From the NCBI RefSeq assembly GCF_001499675.1, contig NZ_LN609302.1, forward strand, positions 1,875,396 to 1,939,395: 64,000 bases of DNA. The letters are read 5' to 3'. Position 1 is the first letter of the stretch. Every line of letters begins with the position of its first letter. This DNA comes from Acetobacter ghanensis. GTDB taxonomy: Bacteria; Pseudomonadota; Alphaproteobacteria; Acetobacterales; Acetobacteraceae. Below, in pieces: positions 46,385 through 54,885 of the stretch. Position numbers and translations under genes: made by a program. Below the pieces are notes generated by a model, which was not told the DNA's origin, did not search any database, and saw only the letters and a program-made list of their open reading frames with translations.

Positions 46385-46753
46385 AGTGCCCGGTCCATCG
46401 GCAATCTTGGATTGCGATACATAGGCGCCTCAATAAAACAAACAATATTTTTAAAAATCATTATATTATATACGTATTTCATATTCACACAGCGCTCCGA
46501 CTACAAAAATTCCCGACCTCCCGGTAATTGAATTTACGACAATAAAACTTGTGCCATCCACAGTTTTCTCGATACGATGGTAAAATAAGCAACCCCTTCC
46601 AGTTATAACAAAAGTAAACTTTTCTTTTCGTCTCTTTTCCAAAACATCTGCCACACCTTACTCTGACAACAGAAATCCCCTGCTTTGAGGCCGGGTTTTA
46701 TCTGGAGGTGTCGCCCTTTTTGCACCTCTCCCTTTTCCATCAGGAGACATACT
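46385..46753. other. AT-rich spacer before the Tat-signal aminotransferase
   Basis: This region has clearly lower GC than its neighbours, especially 46435-46650. It holds one weak minus-strand reading frame (46466-46654) and, near its right end, the promoter and CAGGAG ribosome binding site of the aminotransferase. No RNA gene or mobile element end was recognised. Confidence 0.5.
46466..46654 (-). CDS. Hypothetical small protein (doubtful)
   Basis: A 62-codon frame beginning with GTG (MADVLEKRRKEKFTFVITGR at the start) and ending at a TAA. It has a basic N-terminus and mildly hydrophobic middle (SFIVVNSITGRSGIFVVGAL). Only a weak AAGG-like site lies upstream and the region is AT-rich, so random open frames are likely. 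No family is recognised. It is reported because it is the only frame in an otherwise empty spacer. Confidence 0.2.
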   Translation of the reverse strand: MADVLEKRRKEKFTFVITGRGCLFYHRIEKTVDGTSFIVVNSITGRSGIFVVGALCEYEIRI

Positions 46754-47935
46754 ATGGTCGCCCCTCTGCCAACACACACACAGCAGGAACTTCAGGAACG
46801 AGGATTTTCGCGTCGGCAGATCGGTCGCATTGCCCTTATTCTGGGTGCCGGTACGGTTATGGCGGGAATGCCGTGGCACAGGGGACGTGCCGATACTCTG
46901 CCTGTCGGTGGCACCTACCCAGCCAACTCCATTTTACTCAATGGCAATGAATTCTGGACTGGACCATTTCCCTCCGCACTCCCAGAAGGGCAGAAAGCAC
47001 TGCTTAACGGTAACCGTTACCTAACGGGGCAGGAACGACAGGCACTTATTGAGTCTGCTGCTGCGTATGACCATATAGCCCCGGAATTGATAACCCCCTG
47101 GCCCGGCTCCAGTGACCCTCTATGTAGAACAGTTATTTCCTTCTGCTCCCCCACACGTGGCCTAGTAACCTGCGATCCAACTTACGAAACCGTGTGGGGC
47201 GTTGCGGAATGGTTGCAAATCCCCCTCGCCAAGGTGCCTCTACGCCCAGAAAATGGCTATCAGGCAGATGTTCGGGCCATGCTCAAAGCAAACCCGCAGG
47301 CGGGCATGTATTATATATGCAGCCCCAACAACCCGACGGGCACCGTAACGCCGATTAAGGACATTGCTTGGCTTGCCCGCCATATTCCACAAAACGCCGT
47401 ATTGGTTGTGGACGAGGCCTACCTGCACTTCAGCGGTAGGCCGTCTGCAGTTTCGCTACTCGGGTCGTGCCGTAATCTTATTGTGCTTCGCACATTTTCC
47501 AAATTATTTGGCATGGCGGGGCTTCGTCTAGGGCTGAGTATGGCTCATCCAGACCTGCAAGACAGAATGATGCGTTATGACGGCATTTACCAAACCACCA
47601 TGCTATCTGTTCCGGCTACTGCCATTGGGACAGCCAGCTTGAAAGACCCGGCAGAAATTCAAAAACGCCGCACGGAAACACGCAACAATCGCAAAATTAT
47701 GCAGAACTGCCTGTCTCATTACGGCATCAGGACCATTCCCAGCGAGGCCAATATGCTGATGGTGGACTGGCGCAAAGCTCCGGGCCCCATAACAACCGCT
47801 TTTGCACAAAATGGCATTATTATTGGCCGCAGTTGGAGCATCTGGCCAACCTGCTCGCGCATTACTGTTGGCTCGGCAAGCGACGTGCAGGCATTCTGCA
47901 AAGCAATGGAAAACATGTCTACACTGCTTAAATAA
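46754..47935 (+). CDS. Tat-signal, PLP-dependent class I/II aminotransferase (HisC-like)
   Basis: 393 residues from the ATG at 46754, with CAGGAG upstream. The N-terminus has a twin-arginine signal (FSRRQIGRIALILGAGTVMA, about 18-37), so it is probably folded in the cytoplasm and exported to the periplasm. The rest resembles histidinol-phosphate/aromatic aminotransferases: SPNNPTGTVTPI, VLVVDEAYLHFSG and the PLP lysine (Lys250) in RTFSKLFGMAGLRLG. The usual glycine-rich phosphate-binding segment is changed and shortened around residue 122. Similar Tat-type aminotransferases occur in other proteobacteria; substrate and reason for export are unknown. Confidence 0.8.
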   Translation: MVAPLPTHTQQELQERGFSRRQIGRIALILGAGTVMAGMPWHRGRADTLPVGGTYPANSILLNGNEFWTGPFPSALPEGQKALLNGNRYLTGQERQALIESAAAYDHIAPELITPWPGSSDPLCRTVISFCSPTRGLVTCDPTYETVWGVAEWLQIPLAKVPLRPENGYQADVRAMLKANPQAGMYYICSPNNPTGTVTPIKDIAWLARHIPQNAVLVVDEAYLHFSGRPSAVSLLGSCRNLIVLRTFSKLFGMAGLRLGLSMAHPDLQDRMMRYDGIYQTTMLSVPATAIGTASLKDPAEIQKRRTETRNNRKIMQNCLSHYGIRTIPSEANMLMVDWRKAPGPITTAFAQNGIIIGRSWSIWPTCSRITVGSASDVQAFCKAMENMSTLLK

Positions 47936-47967
47936 CGAAGATTTCTTACACGTCATATAACAATGGA

Positions 47968-47986
47968 AGAGAAGATTTCCTTCTCT
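47968..47986. terminator. Probable terminator hairpin
   Basis: AGAGAAG pairs with CTTCTCT around a 5-base loop and is followed by a T-rich stretch on the plus strand. It lies between the convergent aminotransferase and amidohydrolase genes. Confidence 0.5.
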
Positions 47987-48024
47987 CCCATTTTTCATTC
48001 CCTTTTATTCAGGAATAAGTTTTC

Positions 48025-49269
48025 TTAAAATACCTCATCTGCCTTCATAACAGCATGAAGCAACACATTGCTACCCGCCGTCACATCCTCAGGCGTTGCA
48101 CTTTCCGCCTCATTGTGGCTGATACCATGAAGACAGGGAACAAAGATCATCGCTGTAGGGACCACGCGGGAGACATACACCGCATCATGCCCTGCGCCTG
48201 AAACAATATCCCGCATGGTGTAACCAAGTTCCTGCGTGCTGTCCTTAACACAAGCAACACAGCGTGTATCAAAATGCACGGCGGGCGAATTCCACGTGGG
48301 CGTTACTTCCACCTGCACACCGCTGGTCTGCGCACAAGCCTGCATACGCTGCAAAAAGTCCTGCTCCATAGCCTGCAAGACCGGTTCGGACGGATTACGC
48401 AGGTCAACTGTAAAACGCACCTCACGCGGAACAACATTGCTGCTAGCCGGCAACGCCGTAATAATGCCAATTGTGCTCAGCCCATCTGGCGCATAATCCT
48501 GCGCCACGGCATTGACCTGCTCAATCATACGGGCGGCTGCCAGAAGGGCATCCTTGCGCATGGGCATGGGCGTGGTTCCCGCATGAGCGGACCGCCCACG
48601 CACCACCACCTCATACCAACGCATACCCTGAACACCGGTCACAACACCTATGGTGCGTTCCTCGGCTTCCAGCACGGGACCTTGCTCAATATGCAGTTCA
48701 AAATAGGCCGCTGCAGGGTGCTGCCCGCATTGTTCCGCACCAACAAAACCACCACGTTCCAGTTCCTGCCGCAAGGTCACACCTGCGGCGTCAGCCCGGC
48801 TGCCAGCAAATTCCTCTGTAAATGCACCGCCAAAAACCCCCGAAGCCAGCATGGGTGGGGTAAAGCGTGCACCTTCCTCGTTGGTCCAGTTGACCACCTC
48901 CAGCGGGTGCTGTGTGCTTACACCTGCATCATGCAGCGCACGCAACACGGCAACACCGCCCAGCACACCCAGAATGCCATCAAAGCGCCCCCCAGTGACC
49001 TGTGTATCAAGGTGGCTACCCATCATAATGGGAGGCAAGTCACTTTGGGTGCCTGCGCGGCGAGCAAATTGGTTGCCCATGGAATCATAGGTCACTGTGC
49101 AGCCGAGCGCTTTACAGGTCTGTTCGAACCAAGCCCTTACCTGTGCGTCCTCGTCCGTCAGCGCAAGGCGGCATACCCCGCCTTTTTCCGTTCCACCAAA
49201 AGCTGCGGTTGTTACAAGGTCATGCCACAGGGCCTGTCCGTTAATTGTCAGGTTGGCGTGCTGGCTCAT
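48025..49269 (-). CDS. M20-family Zn-dependent amidohydrolase (N-carbamoyl-L-amino acid hydrolase/allantoate amidohydrolase type)
   Basis: 414 residues, normal for the family. It cleaves a carbamoyl or ureido group from an amino acid-like substrate. Metal-site motifs are MMGSHLDTQVTGGRFDGILG (about 82-101), NWTNEEGARF, FELHIEQGPVLEAEE and CLHGISHNEAESATPEDV; the dimerisation domain includes VRGRSAHAGTTPMPMRKDAL. Members include allantoate amidohydrolase, ureidopropionase and carbamoylase, and the sequence alone does not separate them. It is downstream of the hydroxyacid dehydrogenase and DDAH-like genes on the minus strand with short gaps, so they form one operon. Confidence 0.88.
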   Translation of the reverse strand: MSQHANLTINGQALWHDLVTTAAFGGTEKGGVCRLALTDEDAQVRAWFEQTCKALGCTVTYDSMGNQFARRAGTQSDLPPIMMGSHLDTQVTGGRFDGILGVLGGVAVLRALHDAGVSTQHPLEVVNWTNEEGARFTPPMLASGVFGGAFTEEFAGSRADAAGVTLRQELERGGFVGAEQCGQHPAAAYFELHIEQGPVLEAEERTIGVVTGVQGMRWYEVVVRGRSAHAGTTPMPMRKDALLAAARMIEQVNAVAQDYAPDGLSTIGIITALPASSNVVPREVRFTVDLRNPSEPVLQAMEQDFLQRMQACAQTSGVQVEVTPTWNSPAVHFDTRCVACVKDSTQELGYTMRDIVSGAGHDAVYVSRVVPTAMIFVPCLHGISHNEAESATPEDVTAGSNVLLHAVMKADEVF

Positions 49270-49300
49270 ATCCTGTCCATTCCCCGTTTCAAGCTATTTG

Positions 49301-50245
49301 TTAGTAACCACGCTTAACATCACATAACAGCGCCGGTTTTTCGCCCTGCGCCAGGCAGGCTACAACATCCGCCACGTAACGGGCCTGCATCCCGCGCGAG
49401 GCTTCAGACGCCACATGGGGGGTTATTGTAATCCGAGGGTGGCGCCATAGGGCATTGCTCTCCGGCAGAGGTTCTGGCGTGACAACATCCAGAACAGCAC
49501 CAGACAACGTACCATCATCCAATGCTCTCAGCAGATCTTCCTGCACAACGTGGCGCCCACGCCCAACATTCACAAAACCTGCGCCTTTGGGCAAATGACT
49601 AAGGAATGTGTAGTCAATCAACCCATCGGTTGCGGGCGTTGCGGGCAGAAGATTAACCAGAACATCCACATCGGCCAGAAAAGCCGGTAAATTCTCCATA
49701 CCGTGCTTAACGGTCACACCATCCAGCTCAGCAGGCGAGCGCTTCCAGCCGGATACGCAAAACCCCACATTTGCCAAAACCTGTGCCACATAAGCACCCA
49801 GATGCCCCAGCCCCATAACGCCAACTCGGGTCATATTGGAAGGCTGACTGCGTACGTTATTACGCCATAGGCCCTGCTGCTGCTGAACAGCCCATGTGCG
49901 GGCATCCCGCAGCAGGCCAATAACAGCCCATAAGACATAGTCCGCCATAAGTCGGGCGGTCTGTTCCCCGCCCATGCGCACGAGTGGCACATGGCGGGGA
50001 AAACCCGTATGCGCCAGAAGATGGTCAACGCCAGCGCCAGTACAGACAATGCCCTTCATCTGGGCCAGTCGTTCCATGTGTTCTGGCTTTGGTTTCCAGA
50101 CCAGAGCATAGTCGTCTGGACGCGGCTCCCATGTGGGGTCATACCACGAACAGACTTCCACCTCTGGTGCAACCGAGGCGAATGCCTGCCGCCAGCTTTC
50201 AAACGCTTTTTCACCATCCGCGCTGATCACTATTCGTGCAGACAT
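49301..50245 (-). CDS. D-isomer-specific 2-hydroxyacid dehydrogenase (GhrA-like glyoxylate/hydroxypyruvate reductase)
   Basis: 314 residues. It probably reduces a 2-oxoacid such as glyoxylate or hydroxypyruvate with NAD(P)H. The Rossmann motif is GVMGLGHLGAYVAQVLANVG (about 145-164), with catalytic Arg region FVNVGRGRHVVQEDLLRALD, Glu in DVVTPEPLPESNALW and His in RITITPHVASEASRG. AAGGAG lies upstream of the ATG. The GhrA subgroup is suggested by overall pattern. It is the middle gene of the three-gene minus-strand operon with the DDAH-like and M20 enzymes. Confidence 0.88.
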   Translation of the reverse strand: MSARIVISADGEKAFESWRQAFASVAPEVEVCSWYDPTWEPRPDDYALVWKPKPEHMERLAQMKGIVCTGAGVDHLLAHTGFPRHVPLVRMGGEQTARLMADYVLWAVIGLLRDARTWAVQQQQGLWRNNVRSQPSNMTRVGVMGLGHLGAYVAQVLANVGFCVSGWKRSPAELDGVTVKHGMENLPAFLADVDVLVNLLPATPATDGLIDYTFLSHLPKGAGFVNVGRGRHVVQEDLLRALDDGTLSGAVLDVVTPEPLPESNALWRHPRITITPHVASEASRGMQARYVADVVACLAQGEKPALLCDVKRGY

Positions 50246-50272
50246 GTCCCCAAGCTCCTTACACTAATAAAC

Positions 50273-51145
50273 TTACGCGCTTTGCAAAGACTGCCGACGC
50301 AGAGGCATGGTCATGCAATGGATGCTTCCCCCACCGCGGGAGAACTGGTTGAGTTCAGGGTCAAGCACTGTCAGCCCCTCTGCGCGCAGCATCTCATTGA
50401 TACGCACAGAATGGCGTGGGCTTACAACCCTGTCCCGGCCAAGCGCCAGCACATTGCAGCCCATATCCCGCATGGCCTCACGGTAGGTAACTGGCAAAAT
50501 ACGAATACCCTGCTCGCGGAACCAGTCCAGATCCGCCTCATCCAGCACATCCACCGCCGCAATGGCCAGATTTTCCGCAACCATGCAGAAAATAACGTCC
50601 AGATGCAGGAAATGTTCGGGGAAATGGATCATCCGGCAGGTCCATCCTGCCTCTTCAAACCAACTGATAAATTCAGCAGCACCCTTTGTATCCGTGCGTC
50701 CACCGCTGACCCCAACGGCCAGAAGGCCGGGGCGGATAATGTGAATATCTCCGCCCTCAATGCGCCCTGCGGTGCAGGTGCGCCAGATTTCATCCGGCGC
50801 ATAGAACGTGCGGATTTCCTTTTCTTCCCCCACCCGCTCCGGGCGGGAAAGGCTGGTCACTACCGTGCCAAAAGGCGTGGTCTGTGAACTGTCGCGGGTA
50901 TAAACCTCGTACGGCATACCTTCATGCGGCGTCAGAAAATGGCAGGAAACATCCGCCCCCTTAAGGGTTGAGACCAGTTCATCAAACTGACTGCGCAGGA
51001 TGTTCCGGTCGATGCTGCCACCGCCTGCCATCGTCTGAATGGCGATGTCGTTACTCGGAATCCATTCATAATAATCCGGCGGGCATAGAAGAACATCTGT
51101 CAGCACACCGGTTTCGCTATCAATAAACCACCTGTTTGCAGCCAT
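50273..51145 (-). CDS. DDAH/arginine-deiminase-superfamily amidinohydrolase
   Basis: 290 residues. The guanidine-modifying superfamily motifs are present: TRDSSQTTPFGTVVTSLSRP, RIEGGDIHIIRPGLLAVGVS, the catalytic His region HFPEHFLHLDVIFCMV, and the nucleophile Cys in GGGSIHCMTMPLRR near the C-terminus. Such enzymes split guanidino compounds (dimethylarginine, arginine) through a covalent amidino-Cys intermediate. Which guanidine is used is not known. It is first of the minus-strand operon and faces the LysR gene across 315 bases. Confidence 0.88.
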   Translation of the reverse strand: MAANRWFIDSETGVLTDVLLCPPDYYEWIPSNDIAIQTMAGGGSIDRNILRSQFDELVSTLKGADVSCHFLTPHEGMPYEVYTRDSSQTTPFGTVVTSLSRPERVGEEKEIRTFYAPDEIWRTCTAGRIEGGDIHIIRPGLLAVGVSGGRTDTKGAAEFISWFEEAGWTCRMIHFPEHFLHLDVIFCMVAENLAIAAVDVLDEADLDWFREQGIRILPVTYREAMRDMGCNVLALGRDRVVSPRHSVRINEMLRAEGLTVLDPELNQFSRGGGSIHCMTMPLRRQSLQSA

Positions 51146-51460
51146 GTCTTAAAAATCCCCAAGGTATCTGTTTTCCCTTGCAGGCTATCCGAGCCTTGTT
51201 TCGGACCCAATATGAACCGACATGAGTTTACTTTAGTTTTTTCGCAAACATACCCAAACAACGCAGAAAACCGTCATTTCCTCATTCTCATCAGCGGGCA
51301 TGTTTATGCTTTGCGCCGGTTCTCTCTTCCCATCGTATATTTTCCACGCCATAATTATTCTGGATAAAGAACAATAACGGTTTGCCAGCATAAAACAGGA
51401 GCATTTGGCAGCACCTTCCGCCCTCTTCTTGACGCCCCATCCGACAGGAGCATTCAAACC
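51146..51460. other. Divergent promoter region between DDAH-like and LysR genes
   Basis: No gene is supported. The stretch is AT-rich in the middle (51200-51400), as expected for back-to-back promoters under LysR control. An 11-base direct repeat, ACAGGAGCATT, occurs at 51395-51405 and 51444-51454; the second copy is the ribosome binding site of the LysR gene. An AATTAT-centred palindromic patch lies near 51350-51365 and could be a regulator site. Confidence 0.5.
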
Positions 51461-52414
51461 ATGACGGGAAGCAGCCATAAAACACCCCGCCTCAGAAAAA
51501 GACCGCGCGGCTTTCAGGGGCATGTTTCAGAAATTGATCTGCGGTTGCTGCGTGTCTTTCACACAGTAGCGGAACAGGGTGGCTTCAGTGCGGCCGAAAT
51601 TACGCTGGGCAAAAGCAAATCTTCCATCAGTCTCGATATTTCTGCGCTGGAAACCCGCCTTGGTCTGACAATCTGCCTACGTGGCCGCAGTGGTTTTGCC
51701 CTAACGGACGAAGGGCGCGAAGTGCTGGAGGCAACCCGTAAGCTCTTTGTGAACCTTGAACACTTCCGCCAGCAGATCAACCAGACCAGTGGGATGCTGA
51801 GCGGCACGTTCAACCTGTATGTGCCCGACAACATCCAGACCCATGGCGAGACCCCCCTTGTCAAAGCCATTCACACCTTTACGCAAAGCCACCCCGGTGT
51901 GTTCATGAACCTGCACTCTGCCTCCACCAAGGAGGTGGAAGTTGCCGTCATGACCGGGCAGGCAACCGCTGGCATAGCCCTTTACGCACAGGGGCAGGCC
52001 CCGCTGGGGTGTCGCCCGCTTGTGGCTGAGGCCTCTTACCTTTTCTGTGGTTCCCGCCACCCTCTCTTCCACATGCCAGAAGAAGACATCACGCTTGATG
52101 TTCTGACCAGCCATAGCATGGTCAGTGTCGCTGATGCCGCTACCTCTGATCGATGGGAGGAAATTCGCCCGCTCTTCACCTACCGCGCCAAGGCCGACAG
52201 GGTAGATGCACGCGCGCTACTTATTCTTTCTGGCAGTTACATTGGCTTTCTGCCCGAAGTGTTTGCAGCCCCTCTTGTTGCGCAGGGGCTGCTGCGCCGG
52301 ATTGTTTTTAACGATCTGCGCCTGATCACCTGCTGTCATTTTCTGGCGCGCACGTCTCCCGAAACCAGCCTGATGGTCGAGACGTTCCGTACCCTTCTGG
52401 AAGCTTCATATTAA
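51461..52414 (+). CDS. LysR-family transcriptional regulator
   Basis: 317 residues. After a basic 22-residue leader, the winged helix-turn-helix is IDLRLLRVFHTVAEQGGFSA followed by AEITLGKSKSSISLDISALE and TRLGLTICLRGRSGFALTDE. The effector-binding domain fills the rest. It is placed between the divergent amidinohydrolase operon and the downstream ABC transporter, whose first gene starts on the last base of its stop (TAATG). Autoregulation and control of both operons are expected for this family. The inducer is unknown. Confidence 0.9.
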   Translation: MTGSSHKTPRLRKRPRGFQGHVSEIDLRLLRVFHTVAEQGGFSAAEITLGKSKSSISLDISALETRLGLTICLRGRSGFALTDEGREVLEATRKLFVNLEHFRQQINQTSGMLSGTFNLYVPDNIQTHGETPLVKAIHTFTQSHPGVFMNLHSASTKEVEVAVMTGQATAGIALYAQGQAPLGCRPLVAEASYLFCGSRHPLFHMPEEDITLDVLTSHSMVSVADAATSDRWEEIRPLFTYRAKADRVDARALLILSGSYIGFLPEVFAAPLVAQGLLRRIVFNDLRLITCCHFLARTSPETSLMVETFRTLLEASY

Positions 52415-53991
52415 TGACCAGCTTTTTTTCTCGCCTGCCATTCATGCGCAGGCTCCGCCCCGTTGCCGCCCTTGCTGGCGCACTTGTTGCAACCGCCGGA
52501 CTGCATGGCGCAGCACGGGCTGAACAGGTGCCCTCATTTGTGCAGGACGGCACGCTGACCATTTGCACCAACCCCACACTGCCCCCCATGACGTTTGTAA
52601 AAGGGCAGGATGTCTCTCACCCGGAAGGGTTTGACATAGACGTAGCACAGGCGCTGGCCACACGCTGGCATGCCCGCCTGTCTGTTGTCACAATGGACTT
52701 TACGGGCCTGTTCCCCAGCCTGTCCGCCCAACGATGCGGTCTGGTCATGAGCGGCATTATCCGCACACCTGCACGGGAAAAAAGTTTTGACGCTGTTTCG
52801 TATCAGGATACGGCGTTGGTTGTAGTCGGCCGTAAAGGTACTCCGTCCCTGACCAGCATGGATGAACTCGCGGGTAAAAATGTCGCGGTGGAATCCGGCA
52901 CCAGCTACGTAACCCGGCTAGGCGTGGTTAACGATGCTCTGGTTGCTGCGGGTAAGCCCCCCATGATTATCCAGCAATACCCGACCGAAGAGCAGGTCGT
53001 GCAGCAGGTGCTCATCGGGCGTGTTTTTGCCTTTGTCAGTCAGGATGTTGAACTTTTTTACCGTATGCGCCAGTTGCGGGACAAACTGCACGTCCTGATT
53101 ACCCCAGACATTCCAGATTACCGCCATTTTGCCATTTATATCCGCCAGAATCCGCAGGATAAGACGCTACTTCAGAACGCCATATCGGCGCTGGATAGCG
53201 ATGGCACGCTGCAAACACTCCGCACCAAGTGGTCTGTTACCGACCAGTCCACAAAGAACGGAGCGGATGAGAGCGCAGCAGGCGGAATGTTTGACTGGGG
53301 GGCATTTTTTTCCGCTCTTACGTCCACGGCCTTCCTGCATGGCGCCCTTATTACACTTAGCGTGGCCCTGATCTCACACATTATTGCCATCACACTCTCT
53401 GTGCCGATCGCCATTGTGCTGAACAGTCCGCAAAAATCTGTGCTTAAAGTTGTGCTGGAAGGGTACGTTTCCCTGTTCCGGGCGGCACCGACGTTGCTCC
53501 AACTTCTCTTTATCTGGAATGCTGTGCCGCAGTTTTTCCCTATTTTTCGGGAGCAGTGGTTCACACCTTTTCTGGCGACCATTCTGGCCCTGTCCATTAA
53601 TGAATCCGCTTATCAGGTCGAAATCAACCGGGCCGCGTTGAGTGCGGTTGATCCGGGGCAGGAACTGGGTGCAAGCGCACTAGGCCTCAGCCGACGCGAT
53701 ATTTACTGGCGCGTTATTTTTCCGCAGGCTTTTCGCATTGCCCTGCCTCCGACCATTAACGAGTTTATCAACCTGTTAAAAATTACGTCGCTGGCGTCGG
53801 TCATCTCGCTACAAGAATTGCTGGCCGTAACACAGATACAGGTCGCCCGGACATTCGCCTTTACCGAGTATTATGCCGCAGCGCTGGTTTACTACCTCGT
53901 CATGGTCTTCTTTTTCCTTTTCCTTCAGAAACGGGTGGAACGGCGTTTTTCCTGGTCTGATCGCAAAAAGGTTGTTTCCAATGCAGCATGA
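52414..53991 (+). CDS. Polar amino acid-type ABC importer: substrate-binding protein fused to permease
   Basis: 525 residues. A signal peptide (to about residue 36, HGAARAEQ) leads into a periplasmic solute-binding domain (GTLTICTNPTLPPMTFVKGQ; GFDIDVAQALATRWHARLSV; LAGKNVAVESGTSYV). From about residue 300 the protein continues as a membrane permease (FLHGALITLSVALISHIIAI) with the EAA loop ELGASALGLSRRDIYWRVIF before FRIALPPTINEFINLLKITS. A receptor-permease fusion of this kind keeps the binding domain tethered. It overlaps the LysR stop by one base and its ATPase partner by 11 bases. Confidence 0.9.
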   Translation: MTSFFSRLPFMRRLRPVAALAGALVATAGLHGAARAEQVPSFVQDGTLTICTNPTLPPMTFVKGQDVSHPEGFDIDVAQALATRWHARLSVVTMDFTGLFPSLSAQRCGLVMSGIIRTPAREKSFDAVSYQDTALVVVGRKGTPSLTSMDELAGKNVAVESGTSYVTRLGVVNDALVAAGKPPMIIQQYPTEEQVVQQVLIGRVFAFVSQDVELFYRMRQLRDKLHVLITPDIPDYRHFAIYIRQNPQDKTLLQNAISALDSDGTLQTLRTKWSVTDQSTKNGADESAAGGMFDWGAFFSALTSTAFLHGALITLSVALISHIIAITLSVPIAIVLNSPQKSVLKVVLEGYVSLFRAAPTLLQLLFIWNAVPQFFPIFREQWFTPFLATILALSINESAYQVEINRAALSAVDPGQELGASALGLSRRDIYWRVIFPQAFRIALPPTINEFINLLKITSLASVISLQELLAVTQIQVARTFAFTEYYAAALVYYLVMVFFFLFLQKRVERRFSWSDRKKVVSNAA

Positions 53992-54733
53992 ATCCACAAC
54001 ACCTCCCATGATCTCCGTTCGGGGCATGAGCAAACTGTTTGGGGAGTTTGTTGCTCTAGACCGACTGGACTTTGATGTCAGCCGTGGCGAAAAAATTGTG
54101 GTTCTGGGTCCTTCCGGCTCGGGAAAATCGACCCTGATCCGCACACTCAACCGGATTGAACCGCATGACAGCGGTACGCTCACCATTGATGGCAAGCTGA
54201 TTAACGACAAGACTGACCCTATTCAGCTCCGCTGCATGGTGGGGATGGTGTTCCAGAACTACAATCTGTTCCCTCACCTGAGTGTTCTGGAGAACTGCAT
54301 TCTCGCCCCCATGCGTGTCAGGCGCATGACCAGAATAGAGGCCACAGCCCATGCCCGCCGCTACCTTGAGCAGGTGGGTATTCCCGATCAGGCAGATAAA
54401 TACCCCATCCAGCTCTCCGGTGGTCAGCAGCAGCGCGTGGCCATTGCCCGCGCCCTGTGTATGCAGCCGGAAGTGATGCTGTTTGACGAGCCAACAGCCG
54501 CACTGGACCCCGAGGCCATTGTGGGGGTGGTAAGCATTATGGATGAACTGGCAGAACAGGGCATTACAACTGTCTGCGTTACGCATGAAATGGCTTTTAG
54601 TCGCCGTATTGCTGACCGTATTATTTTTATGGATCAGGGAAAAATTGTAGAAATTACACCGCCTGAGACATTTTTTACCTCTCCCAAAACGGACAGGGCG
54701 CAGAATTTTCTTAACCAGATGCTGCGTTATTGA
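53981..54733 (+). CDS. Polar amino acid-type ABC transporter ATPase
   Basis: 250 residues from the ATG at 53981, overlapping the fusion gene by 11 bases; the longer upstream frame lies in that gene. It is the GlnQ/HisP type: VVLGPSGSGKSTLIRTLNRI (Walker A), MVFQNYNLFPHLSVLENC (Q-loop), QLSGGQQQRVAIARALCMQP (signature), MLFDEPTAALDPEAI (Walker B) and VCVTHEMAFSRRIADRIIFM (H-loop). It powers uptake through the fused receptor-permease. Substrate is probably a polar amino acid-like compound. Confidence 0.92.
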   Translation: MQHESTTPPMISVRGMSKLFGEFVALDRLDFDVSRGEKIVVLGPSGSGKSTLIRTLNRIEPHDSGTLTIDGKLINDKTDPIQLRCMVGMVFQNYNLFPHLSVLENCILAPMRVRRMTRIEATAHARRYLEQVGIPDQADKYPIQLSGGQQQRVAIARALCMQPEVMLFDEPTAALDPEAIVGVVSIMDELAEQGITTVCVTHEMAFSRRIADRIIFMDQGKIVEITPPETFFTSPKTDRAQNFLNQMLRY

Positions 54734-54885
54734 GGCTCTGCACGGCTGCATGCCAATGAACAAAAGTATGATTTAGTCATTTTCAAACGAATGAAGAGGA
54801 TATTTCGTTATCAAATAGAAATGAAAAGACCGGTTGCCTTATAAGCCCAGGGCCGGTTCCAACTGGAATAAACAGGAATACGGGC

